Shown: positions 39,682 to 49,683 of the stretch, one piece after another | How positions within the stretch are numbered: the stretch's first letter is position 1 | Layout of the letters: each line of letters opens with the position of its first letter | DNA from: Mayamaea pseudoterrestris | Taxonomy: Eukaryota; Bacillariophyta; Bacillariophyceae; Sellaphorales; Sellaphoraceae | NCBI GenBank assembly: GCA_027923505.1 | Contig: BROI01000018.1 | Location: 496,001 to 560,000 of the forward strand | Reading direction: 5' to 3' | Length of the DNA stretch: 64,000 nt | The notes under the pieces: generated by a model | The model's input: the letters and a program-made list of their open reading frames with translations, nothing else | Told to the model about the DNA's origin: nothing | Database searches by the model: none | Translations under genes and position numbers: made by a program

Positions 39682-42507
39682 CTACCTTCTGGGGCTACGA
39701 GTTCCTCCGCGAGAGCGTTCATGGCCTTTGCGGTGCCGACTGCTATCCCGATCCCGATGGCGGTCACGATCGCCACGTCGTCTGTCAATGTCATCGCGGT
39801 TTCTTCGCTCCTCATCGTGCGAGGATTTGCCGTAGTAAACAGAATTGTCCAAGCTTTGCGACGTTCGAGGCCTTCCATCACTCCTGTCCCGTTCACCTCG
39901 TTCGGACGATCGGCGATCGTCTCGATCATGGAATCCGCGGTCGCGACTTCGCTCGCGGCGACTACCTTCTTCATCTCGCTCGCGACTTGAATGGCGCCGG
40001 CTTGAATCGTCTCGTCGGCGATCGCGATCTCTGCTGCTCCTTCTATCATCGCGCTTGCGATCATCGTTGTGACGTCCATGCCGCTCAGGTTCCTCACGAT
40101 GCAAATCATTCAAATACCGGCCGCGTGAATCGTACGCTTCATCTCGAGCTGGCCTCGCCGGAGAATATGATCGACGACGCTGCTCACGAATATTAACCAA
40201 ACTTGGATCCACTCCTGGTCGAACAAACGTAGTCGCTCGAGTTTTGTCATTTCGATGACCTAGCGGTGGCGGCAAGTCATGTAAATGGCGTGAACTTGTA
40301 CCAAAACACACATCTTCCGCTTGAGGAATTGTGTGTTCGTCTCGACGACGTTGATCTGGGACATGGTGCAATGGGATGGTTGGCTCAATGCGAGTAGGCT
40401 GTCTCACGCGATCGTAGTGCATTAGTTGTCGGTCATCGTGCTTCATTCGATTGTCCGCATGTTCTCGTCCACCTGGTCGTCGTTCATCCAATGGGAAATT
40501 ATCAGATATGCTAATGTTCTGATTAGTGCGTGGAGCATCACCCTTCCACTGTGTATCCTGAAGCCTAAACTCCTCCCTTGGCTTGGCCCGCATGCTGCTG
40601 CTCCGCGCAGGTCTAGCGTCGTATTCACTCGCAGTCGCATCTCTCCAAGGATCATTGCGAGCATTAGCTTCCTTTTCTCTAGCTCTTCGCCGTCGGCGTT
40701 CTTCGCTCGTTTCGCCCTTCCTGCGTTCGCCACTACTCGTCCGTTTCCGCTTGCTCTCGCGGTCGTCGTCGCGGCGCGAACCGGAACCATGTCGTTTGCT
40801 GCCTCTTCCTTCATCTGTATCTCGGCTGGAAGTCGCTGGACTGTGATTCTTGTGTTCTCGCTCCCGCTCAGCTTGCGTGAGCCCATTCTTATCAAAGGCA
40901 TCATAGCCATCTTCCGCTACCATTTTCATCAATGCCTTGTATCTGTCATCTGAGGCCGCCTTGGCTTCTTCCTCAGAGAGCCCCTTCAACAAGGCTTCCT
41001 CCTTGGTTTTTTCGGCTTGAGCCTTGGCTTGCTTTCGCTTCTTTTTGGTTTGGAACTCGTGGAAGTGCCCGCCAGGTACGTGGATGCGACCCCAATCGGC
41101 TGGATTGGGCGGAACGGCTGGCTCCGTCCAAAAGTAGCGGTGAGTCAAAGCATTGGCCGCCGTCAATCGCTTGCGAGGATCCCAGTCGAGTAGTTTCTCA
41201 AGTAGATTGAGTGCAACTGGTGTCAGCCTGTGCTCGTACTTTTCGCGAAGTCGACTTGGTTTGGGACGACTCATGTCAATCGTTGGAAGGCTGCTTTCAC
41301 TGGGCATTGATGAAGATCCACTCCGCATCGATACCTTTTTCATGCTCTGCAAATATTCCCAGGTATCTTCCGACGGCGTTCCGAGTATATCGACCAAGAG
41401 CGACAGTTGCTCCATTTCCGTCTTGCCGCAAAAGATTGGCTTGCCGAGAGACAATTCCGCCATGATGCACCCAGCCGAAAAAACGTCAACCGGCGGACCA
41501 TACTGAACCGCTCCCAGTAATATTTCGGGTGGCCGATACCACAGTGTAATCACCTTGTTCGTCATGTCGAATGAGCTACTCGTCATGGCGACCGCCGTGC
41601 GATAATCTTGATGAAGTTGGTCCAGCAGTGGAGGTTCCACGCTGCGGGCCAAGCCAAAGTCGGCCAATTTGAGGCGAAGATTGTCATCCAGTAGTATGTT
41701 ACTTGACTTAATGTCACGATGAATATAGGATTGGTCGTGCAGATAGCGAATAGCTTGGAGAAGCTGGTAGAATATAATCTTGATTTGCAACGGCGTAAAC
41801 AGGTATTGAATATCGATGAGACCAGTCAAGTCATGCGGAACATACTCCAAGACTAGAAACAAGTTCCCCTTGTATGATTCGCGAGCGTCAATGGTGCTAT
41901 CGCGAAATGGCTTGTTACTGTTTTCGTTTGCGGATTGTTCGCCGGCAGTTGCAGCAAGTAGAGACGGTCCCGAAGGTTGATTACTTGCAGCAGTAGCTGC
42001 AGACGTACTGGCAGAATTATCTGGCGGATCCAAATGCTCTACTCCCTTACTCGTTACGACTTCATGAAGCCGCATAATGTTAATATGACGGAGTCGCTTT
42101 AGTATTTTAACTTCTCGTATCAATTGTTGCGGCATGCCCGAAGTGTGACTGCCGTGGTGAGGGCGAACCTTCTTCAACGCAACGACTTGATTCGTATCCA
42201 GACAAGTCGCACGATAGACTTGCCCATAGGTTCCTTGACCTATCTGCTCGTGTCGCTGGTAGTGAGCGAGCGTTCGCGTCATGCTCAAGCTGCTTTTAAG
42301 TGGTGGAGGCTGCAGCTGATGTATTTGTTGCTCGTCCTGCAGCTGATAGGAGACGTCACCAGTGGCGCCCGGTATTGTCTGCGACGCATCCGGCGTCAAG
42401 GTTGCGGAAGGAGCAACTCGCGTGGAGTGTTTATTGTAAGGATACATGGGAACCGCAATTTGTATATGCATAAAAGTCGCAAGCACCTTCGACCGTCGTT
42501 TTGTCAT
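39682..42507 (-). CDS. Cyclin-dependent kinase, CDK12/13-CDKC type, with RS-like tail
   Basis: This encodes 941 residues. The kinase domain begins near residue 82 (IGQGTYGQVYRA; VALKKVRP with the Lys near 112). The cyclin-contact helix reads GMPQQLIREVKILKRLRH, close to the PITALRE-type helix. HRDIKSSNILL, the LADFGLARS loop and TLWYRPPEILLGA complete the core, with all catalytic residues present. An insert of about 60 residues rich in Ser, Ala and Asn lies between strands 4 and 5. After the kinase a Lys-rich linker leads into a tail of more than 350 residues full of Arg-Ser, Arg-Asp and Arg-Glu dipeptides. The tail resembles those of CDK12/13, which phosphorylate the RNA polymerase II CTD during elongation. 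Nuclear location is expected. The start Met could also be residue 13, 21 or 76. Confidence 0.88.
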   Translation of the reverse strand: MTKRRSKVLATFMHIQIAVPMYPYNKHSTRVAPSATLTPDASQTIPGATGDVSYQLQDEQQIHQLQPPPLKSSLSMTRTLAHYQRHEQIGQGTYGQVYRATCLDTNQVVALKKVRPHHGSHTSGMPQQLIREVKILKRLRHINIMRLHEVVTSKGVEHLDPPDNSASTSAATAASNQPSGPSLLAATAGEQSANENSNKPFRDSTIDARESYKGNLFLVLEYVPHDLTGLIDIQYLFTPLQIKIIFYQLLQAIRYLHDQSYIHRDIKSSNILLDDNLRLKLADFGLARSVEPPLLDQLHQDYRTAVAMTSSSFDMTNKVITLWYRPPEILLGAVQYGPPVDVFSAGCIMAELSLGKPIFCGKTEMEQLSLLVDILGTPSEDTWEYLQSMKKVSMRSGSSSMPSESSLPTIDMSRPKPSRLREKYEHRLTPVALNLLEKLLDWDPRKRLTAANALTHRYFWTEPAVPPNPADWGRIHVPGGHFHEFQTKKKRKQAKAQAEKTKEEALLKGLSEEEAKAASDDRYKALMKMVAEDGYDAFDKNGLTQAEREREHKNHSPATSSRDTDEGRGSKRHGSGSRRDDDRESKRKRTSSGERRKGETSEERRRRRAREKEANARNDPWRDATASEYDARPARSSSMRAKPREEFRLQDTQWKGDAPRTNQNISISDNFPLDERRPGGREHADNRMKHDDRQLMHYDRVRQPTRIEPTIPLHHVPDQRRRDEHTIPQAEDVCFGTSSRHLHDLPPPLGHRNDKTRATTFVRPGVDPSLVNIREQRRRSYSPARPARDEAYDSRGRYLNDLHREEPERHGRHNDDRKRDDRRSSRDRDRRRDDSSRRHSSRERDEEGSRRERSRDRGFHDRDDRRSSERGERDRSDGRPRTSQSLDNSVYYGKSSHDEERRNRDDIDRRRGDRDRHRDRDSSRHRKGHERSRGGTRSPRR

Positions 42508-42701
42508 GGTGAGTGGTCCAGGCGCGAAGGATCGAGGTTGTTAAAGTCGCACCGATTGGATGAGTCACGCTACGATGCTCTTCACGGATTTTGCACCTCT
42601 TTTTACCGTGTAGCGAGTCCTACGGTATTTGGCTGCAAGTTAGTCCAGCCTATTTACATTCTAATCTGCTAAAGTGTCTATCCAAGTGTTGTGTATGTTC
42701 A

Positions 42702-45097
42702 CTACTTGCCTGCTGCGGAGCGAATCTGCTTGGCCTTTGTCCGAGCGGCGCGTTCGCGAGCGCCACTTTCCATTAGTTCCTTGCGCAGGCGAACTGTTTT
42801 GGGAGTCACTTCTATCATTTCATCTGAGCCCTACAACAAGAAATAAAAACGAAAATTGTTAGCAAACGACCAAAACATCCCCTTGTCGATTCGATATATA
42901 TGTACGTACCATGTAGCCAATGAGCTCCTCCACCGACAATCGCTTTGGAGGCGGGAGACTAGACTTTTCATCTTTGCTTTGTGTTCTGAAAGAAAGGATC
43001 GACGAAAGAAATGCGTATGAGCGTAATGTTAGCACTTACACATAAGCAATATATCCAGTAGAACTGGCACTGCACTCACCTCATGTTTGTAAGCTCCTTG
43101 GCCTTGACGGGGTTGACTTCCAAGTCGCCAATCTTGGAGTTTTCGCCAATCACCATGCCCGGATAAACCATTTGCTGTGGCTCAATAAACAGCGTCCCTC
43201 GTTGCGCCAAATTATCCAAAGCAAAGGATGTCGCTTTACCAGATGCGTTGCTCACAAGCTTGCCCTTTTCCAATGCCGTCCCGAGGTTGCCTGCATACTC
43301 CCGATCCTCCAGAAACAAGTGATTCACCACGGCGCTTCCCTTTGTGGCCGTGGCAATCTCGCCATTAAATCCAAGCAAGCCTCGCGTTGGAACCTCCAAA
43401 ACCAAGCGCGCCTTGCCGTCTGCCATGACTTCGCTCGACATTAATATACCCTTGCGATCCCCCGTCAGTGCACTCACCACCGTCGACGAATAGTTAACGT
43501 CAACGTCAATCGTCACCTCCTCGTATGGCTCGAGCGTTTTCTTGGTATCGGGACAAGTCTTTGTCAAAATACGAGGCGGCGAAATAATCATTTCGAAACC
43601 TTCGCGTCGCATGGTTTCAATCAAGATTCCCAATTGAAGTTCACCTCGAGCAAAGACTGTTGTCTTTTCAACGTCCGTTTCGGAAGGCTTGACCAGCAGT
43701 GTCACGTTATTGTCCGTCTCCTGCAGCAGTCGCTGCCGAATCTGGGAACTGGCAATCTTGGTACCTTCCTGTCCAGCCAATGGTCCAGTATTGGAACCAA
43801 AGTCCATGGCCAAGGTTGGCGGCGCCAGTGGCGGCGTTTGAATGGGTGCTGGCACTGGATTGGACGTGCTGGTCAGTGTATCGCCGACGGCCATGGCATC
43901 GGGAATGCCCGATAGTTGGACAATGTCACCCGCGTAGGCTGTCGCTTCGTCAAAGGGAGTGCGGCGAATACCTTTCGAAACGAAAATGCCGGAAACAGTG
44001 GCAGTGGAAGGTCCACTGATGGATCCGCCGTCGCGCCTCAGCAGTGTGACTGGATCGTTAATGGTGACACATCCCGAAGCAATCCGGCCAAGGCAGGTGC
44101 GGCCAAGGTATGGATCGTAGCCGACTGTCACTGCCGCCAAGCTAAAGGGATCCGACGCAAAGGCTTCTCCTTCCAGTGCCGTCTCTTCCATTGAATCAGT
44201 TGCATCATCACTGTAAATTGTCACGATTGGTTCCGGAATCTCGTCGACAATGGCCTGCAGCAAATTCATCATGCCATGTTGCGCTTTTCCATCACTGGCA
44301 CTGGTCGCATCATACACATACCCTTCCTCGGCTAGTTCCAGTGCCTCGAGCGGGTCCGTCGTGACCCATCCGTTGCGAGCCGACGCGTAGGCTGTCACAT
44401 AGTCCAATTGCTGCGAGGTAGCCCCCAGCGCATGAAAGAGTGTTTGGAGTGCCTGCTCGGTATCGCCCGAATCAAGCGCCGCCAGTGCCTCTGGCTTGTC
44501 GCATTTGTTCAACACGACCAGTGGCTTGAGTCCCAGCGCCAATGCTCGATTGAGTACGTATTTGGTTTGACTCTTGGGACCTTCGACAATGTCCACCACG
44601 AGTAAGACGCCGTCGACCAAGGACAATATCCTGTCCACTTCTCCGCAAAAGTCTGCATGTCCAGGAGTATCTACAACGTTAATAATTGTTGTTGCACTTG
44701 CAGTATCTTGCTGCTTGTAATCAAGACGCGTGACTTTGGATGTAATGGTGATTCCTCGCTCCTTTTCCAAGTCGCCCGAATCCAGCAAGCGATTGGTACT
44801 GCTACTGTTGGCGTCGTTGCTATTGCTAGAGGCGGAATGTAGCAATCGATCCACGAGAGACGTCTTTCCGTGATCAACGTGCGCAATGACGGCAACGTCG
44901 CGAATGCCAAGCCGGCGTTTCGTGCTTGGTGTGATCAAGCAGTCGTCGTCGGAAGAAGCAAGTGGCGACGCGGAGTGGAAGCGAAAGGATCGACTGGCAT
45001 GTCTCGAAAGGAAGATTTGTCCAAAAGTCCTTTTACTATAGCTTGATATTGCCAGGCAAGGTCTCATCATGCTGCTGACTTTCAGAAACGCAGTCAT
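42702..45097 (-). CDS. typA: BipA/TypA-type translational GTPase, organelle targeted (3 exons)
   Basis: Exons are 45097-43080, 42985-42910 and 42830-42702; introns of 94 and 79 nt are GT-AG. The product is 740 residues. Splicing restores the family C terminus: NMR, then the segment ending [10 protein letters not shown], then [18 protein letters not shown], the well-known TypA ending. The GTPase domain has [15 protein letters not shown], the switch I segment [13 protein letters not shown] and NKCD. Domain III and the TypA-specific domain follow. The first 55 residues, starting [13 protein letters not shown], are basic and Ser-rich, typical of a mitochondrial presequence, though a plastid address is possible. 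TypA binds the bacterial-type ribosome and helps under stress. The start at 45097 leaves 213 bp to the divergent THOC2 start. Confidence 0.93.
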
Positions 45098-45310
45098 GGT
45101 GATTGGTGCAAATTGTGCGACGAAGGAATTTGTGAGACGAATCTTGCCAAAATGCGAAAGAATGAACGGCTCTCGGAGGTACGTCGGACCGGTACTCGTA
45201 TGGCGCGGCGCGGCAAGGCGCGGTTGCGTGCTCCACCATGGCACATCACTCCAACAACTCGTTACTCCGCATACCCTTCCACAAATAGCGACACACCATC
45301 AACTTGCACC

Positions 45311-48300
45311 ATGCCTGCTACGTCTGTTGCCGCCGTTGATTCAGTAAAAGAAGCTGTTTTTCAAGCGGCAGCCGACGCTGGTAACCTGCACGAGTGGATC
45401 TTGACATCAATCTCCACTCTACTGCTCAAGGACAAAGGCAAGGTTAGCAATAACATAGTATCATCCTTGACGCAAGAAGAGCGAGACTTTTTGGATAAGA
45501 TTGTTTCTTTGGTCTTCAGTCGAGTCGATGGCGACAATGACAGCAGTTTGGCTTCGTCGTCGTCATCCTTGCATACGTTGATCAATGTTCTTTGGCTACT
45601 TGCTTGCAACGTCAATGCGGGCGACTCTTCAAAGCCATCAGAAGATGCTTTGACTACGACTAGAAATGAGCAACTGGCTACTTACATGCTGCAATCCATA
45701 AAGTCCGAGTGCATTGCAAAAACTGACGAAAACTTGACTCAAAGCGTTCACGACTTGCTGGTGGCGCACATGCCAGCCGCGCTGCTGCAATCGTCGGGCT
45801 GGATTTTCCAGTCAAGCTTACTCGACAAGAAACTCAAGCTATACAATACGCAATCAAACTACAAGCAAGTCAAGTACAACATACTGGCCGAGCAGTCGGA
45901 AGGATACTCCAAGTACTTGGCATTGTTAAACCATGAATGTATATTTCATACATCAACGACAAGTACAGACGCAACTTTACTCAAGGAGCGCGTCTTGACA
46001 GCGATTGGAACCTTTCAGCTTGATCCAGTTCGGTGCCTTGACTTGCTCACTGATGTTTTGCTGTGGCGGCAGCAGCAAATAGATACTGAAACGAGGCAAC
46101 ATGGAGTCAAGATGACTTTAACAAATCTCATCGTCATGATGCAGGCATGTTTTCAACCACTACTTTGTCACTTGCCCGACTTGCTAGTCTTTAAACTTTC
46201 TGCAGCAAGCGACGAAAAGCGGCAATCTAGTTTGTTCATCGTCATGGCAATGCTAGTGGAGCAGAAACTCTTGAACGCCAAGCAAATGGTGCGCGTTCTC
46301 TTGGCATCATCGAAACTTGCCAGTGTTTCAGAAATTTACGAAACAATCTACAAACACATTGAGCAAGGTTTACAAACCATGGGTCGCATCAAGCTGCAGA
46401 ATAGTAGCAATACAGAAGCTGACGCGGAAAAACAGGAACAGGACATGAGGCACAAGCAGTTGCTGAATGAGCTTGCGTCAAGTCACGCGGTCCGATTTCT
46501 ACTGGAATTACTGCGGAGTGATAACAAACACGGTTTGGCGCTGCTATCAACTGGAAACGTTTTTGACGACGACAACGAATGGAGCCAATTGTGTTTTCTG
46601 CTGCCCGAGACGATTGGAGTGGCCATTTGCGACATTATACAGCAAGAAATACAACAATTCCTGCCGCCGACTAGATGTGGCTTTGACCAGTCGGCGTTAG
46701 CTAAAGATATGACTGTTGATGGTGACACTGATGTGGAGATGCATTTGGAGAATGATGCTTCGTCGCTGTCATTGGAAGAAATTACAGCCAAAATTTCTGC
46801 TCCTCTTGATTGTATTTACGGATCGGGGTGCATTGTGCTCCGGCCAGTCTTGTACACGCAACTCTGCCGCGTGATTGCTCATAGACTTGCTACAATGTCC
46901 GACATATCAGATTCGGTTGTGCATTTGATCAAGTCGTTCCTTTTGCCAAGTCTCAGTCTCTTCTCGATGAACCCAACGTTGGCACATGAAGTATGGGAGA
47001 TGCTTAGACATCTTCCATATCAGACGAGATACGCCCTTTACGATTCATGGCGAGGCAAGGGGTTGGAGCGCGCCGGTCTTGGGGATTTAAACAAACCGCT
47101 GTGGCTGATCGAGAGCGAATTTAAGGCTGGCAAGGACATTCGCTACGCCCTCAAGCGCTTGTCTAAAGATACAATTCGCGACATGAGTAGGCACATTGCC
47201 AAGGTCTGTCATTCGCACCCACTGGTTGTGTTTACAAGCATTCTTGGCCAAATTGAGTCATACGACAACCTCGTTCAGGTCATGGTAGATGCTTTGCGCT
47301 ACGTGACACCACTTGGTTTAGATGTATTGTCGTGCTGCATACTCGATCGGCTAAGCAAAAATAATGCTGATGACCGGGCGAATCGTAATCGGCTCAAGGA
47401 CGACGGAGTAAACGTTTCGCAGTGGCTGCAGTCGCTGGAAGCGTTTGTTGGATATTTCTACAAACAATTTCCTTTCGTTGACTTCCAAGGTATACTTGGG
47501 TATCTGGTGACGAGGCTCAAGGACGGGCATGTCATGGAGCTTGGCTTATTGCGCGCTTTGCTAAAAACGTCGGCTGGTTGGTCGTTTGCGGACTATGCGC
47601 CTGCGTCGAGTCTATCGCATACGCAGTTAATGGGCCGGTCGGGAAGCCATTTGCTGAAAAGAGAGACAATGAGTTTTGGTATTGTCGACCATATCAATCA
47701 AAAGTCATCGCGAGAGGTTCGACGTGTTCTACAGACTGACAATGTTGGAGTCTGCCTCTTGATTTTGCTCGCGCAGGTCCGACACCACATAGTTTTTGGC
47801 AAGGTCAAGTCGGATGGTCACGAGAAACCTATAAAATTGGTTGCTTATTTACTCGACACGTGTCAAGTTACAATTGCAATGCTCTTGGACTTCCTTTCAT
47901 TTCCTGAAGGTGACGGCGCACTCACTCGGTCGCCGATTGAAGTGTATACGAAAGCTCTACCCTCACTCAAGGACCTCTTCAGCGTCCATGAGCTAGATGC
48001 GGCGACATGTTGGATGCTTTATCGTCCGGTACAGCACGCCAAAGTAACTGACAGTATGACGAAAGGATCGTTAACATCACCTGATGGTACTGATTTGATG
48101 CTTCAAACCAATGCATGGGACCACATTACTCCTGATCTTTTTGAAGCGTTTTATGCACATGCATCCTACGACATCCAGTGCCCTGAAGATATTTACAAGT
48201 CAGAGATTCATCGTTTGGAGAAGGAGAGTGAAAGACAAGCGCAGCAGAAGCCAGATCCGGCGAATGCGGTACCGGACGACCGGGCGAAGGAGGCAGCAAT

Positions 48301-49633
48301 GCGACTCAGCAAGGACTTAGCTATACATCAAGAGCATGTTGTTCATGTCCGTCGAGTGCTAGAGTCCAATCGGGGATCTTTATTAAAAATGGAAGACGTC
48401 TCCATTGACGCAATGACAACGTTTTTATGCTCTTGTATCTTTCCGCGGTGCATGCAAGGGCCAGACGACGCTATTTATTGCGCTCAGTTTGTAGCGTTGC
48501 TACACGTGCATGATACTCCAGGGTTTGGCACCCTGTGCTTGTACGATTCCATTATCACACACATGTCCCGAGCGCTCTTCGGTCTGACTGAAGGAGAAGC
48601 TGCCAATCTATCAATTCTCCTGCTGGAAGTGTGGAAGAATGTTAGTCGATGGCGTTATGACGAAGAAGCATTCAACAACGAAATGGCTGGCAGGAATGGT
48701 TCGTTCATGCCTGGAGGGGATGGCGTCGTTGAGGTCACGTTTGGCAAGTACGAGGAACTTTATAACAAATGGCATGCATCGGTTGGAGCCGTTCTCGTCG
48801 GTGCATTAAAGTCATCAGAGTACATTCATATTCGAAACTGCCTGATAGTGTTGACGCGGCTTGTGAGCGTGTTTCCCACGCGACCTGGTTTAGGCAACAA
48901 ACTAATCAGGACGCTCGAGCCACTGGCCAGCGAGGAAACAAACTCGTTTGCAGACATTCGAGCAGCTGCCGCCGCGTACAGTCAGCAACTAGTCCGGGCC
49001 CGAGATGATGGAGTTTGGCGAGAAGAATCTACTGCTTCAGTGGAGGCAAGACAACGAAAACAGGAAGCAGCTGTTGCGGCTCGACAGAAACAAGCGCAGC
49101 TGCAAATGGAAGAAATTAAACTTGAATCTGAAAAGATTGGCAAGGAACTTGGACCCGATCGACGGAGGGACGATCGTCGGCGTGTGATTGGAAAACCTGG
49201 CGAGCCTGTAGATCATGAACGACGGCCCGCTCCTACTTCAGGCATGGAGTTGACGAATCGAATGATCGAGACACGAGTGCAAGGACCTTCTCCTCGACCC
49301 GATGATGGACGTAGCGGTCGATTGAATGAACCACGTCGGCAGGGACCTTCTTCTCGACCTGATGATGGGCGGAGCGGCCCTACAGTTCAAGACTTTGCCA
49401 CCATGGCGGCTGACGCGTCTCGTAATCTGGGCAATCGATTTCAACGTCCTGATGAAGGTCATCGGCGAGCAGATGGAGGAGGAACAAAACGAAGTCGGCC
49501 TCCATCGCCTGAGGAAGGTGAAAGTGCCGAACGAGTCGCCAGCAAGCGCAGCCGATTGGCACCTGCTGCTGAGGTAGAGCGATCCAACATTGGGAACGGT
49601 AGACGCAGGGGCAGACCAGGCAGACGGAAATAA
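45311..49633 (+). CDS. THOC2: THO complex subunit 2
   Basis: This encodes 1440 residues from the ATG at 45311, with no intron. Characteristic THOC2 segments are present in order: FQLDPVRCLDLLTDVLLW; later WEMLRHLPYQTRYALYDSW; then LKRLSKDTIRDMSRHIAKVC, HPLVVFTSILGQIESYDNLV and the long alpha-helical C-terminal core through EDVSIDAMTTFLCSCIFPRC. The THO core joins transcription elongation and mRNA export. THOC2 is its largest scaffold. The last 170 residues are a basic, disordered, Arg/Pro-rich tail. It contains two near copies of QGPSPRPDDGRSG and QGPSSRPDDGRSG, and ends in an RRGRPGRRK patch. Tails like this bind RNA in other THOC2 proteins. The gene is convergent with the ARMT1-type gene. 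Confidence 0.94.
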   Translation: MPATSVAAVDSVKEAVFQAAADAGNLHEWILTSISTLLLKDKGKVSNNIVSSLTQEERDFLDKIVSLVFSRVDGDNDSSLASSSSSLHTLINVLWLLACNVNAGDSSKPSEDALTTTRNEQLATYMLQSIKSECIAKTDENLTQSVHDLLVAHMPAALLQSSGWIFQSSLLDKKLKLYNTQSNYKQVKYNILAEQSEGYSKYLALLNHECIFHTSTTSTDATLLKERVLTAIGTFQLDPVRCLDLLTDVLLWRQQQIDTETRQHGVKMTLTNLIVMMQACFQPLLCHLPDLLVFKLSAASDEKRQSSLFIVMAMLVEQKLLNAKQMVRVLLASSKLASVSEIYETIYKHIEQGLQTMGRIKLQNSSNTEADAEKQEQDMRHKQLLNELASSHAVRFLLELLRSDNKHGLALLSTGNVFDDDNEWSQLCFLLPETIGVAICDIIQQEIQQFLPPTRCGFDQSALAKDMTVDGDTDVEMHLENDASSLSLEEITAKISAPLDCIYGSGCIVLRPVLYTQLCRVIAHRLATMSDISDSVVHLIKSFLLPSLSLFSMNPTLAHEVWEMLRHLPYQTRYALYDSWRGKGLERAGLGDLNKPLWLIESEFKAGKDIRYALKRLSKDTIRDMSRHIAKVCHSHPLVVFTSILGQIESYDNLVQVMVDALRYVTPLGLDVLSCCILDRLSKNNADDRANRNRLKDDGVNVSQWLQSLEAFVGYFYKQFPFVDFQGILGYLVTRLKDGHVMELGLLRALLKTSAGWSFADYAPASSLSHTQLMGRSGSHLLKRETMSFGIVDHINQKSSREVRRVLQTDNVGVCLLILLAQVRHHIVFGKVKSDGHEKPIKLVAYLLDTCQVTIAMLLDFLSFPEGDGALTRSPIEVYTKALPSLKDLFSVHELDAATCWMLYRPVQHAKVTDSMTKGSLTSPDGTDLMLQTNAWDHITPDLFEAFYAHASYDIQCPEDIYKSEIHRLEKESERQAQQKPDPANAVPDDRAKEAAMRLSKDLAIHQEHVVHVRRVLESNRGSLLKMEDVSIDAMTTFLCSCIFPRCMQGPDDAIYCAQFVALLHVHDTPGFGTLCLYDSIITHMSRALFGLTEGEAANLSILLLEVWKNVSRWRYDEEAFNNEMAGRNGSFMPGGDGVVEVTFGKYEELYNKWHASVGAVLVGALKSSEYIHIRNCLIVLTRLVSVFPTRPGLGNKLIRTLEPLASEETNSFADIRAAAAAYSQQLVRARDDGVWREESTASVEARQRKQEAAVAARQKQAQLQMEEIKLESEKIGKELGPDRRRDDRRRVIGKPGEPVDHERRPAPTSGMELTNRMIETRVQGPSPRPDDGRSGRLNEPRRQGPSSRPDDGRSGPTVQDFATMAADASRNLGNRFQRPDEGHRRADGGGTKRSRPPSPEEGESAERVASKRSRLAPAAEVERSNIGNGRRRGRPGRRK

Positions 49634-49683
49634 GTATATGGCGAGGTTGCTGCCCTCTTTTTAATAATCAACGTCTTTTTATT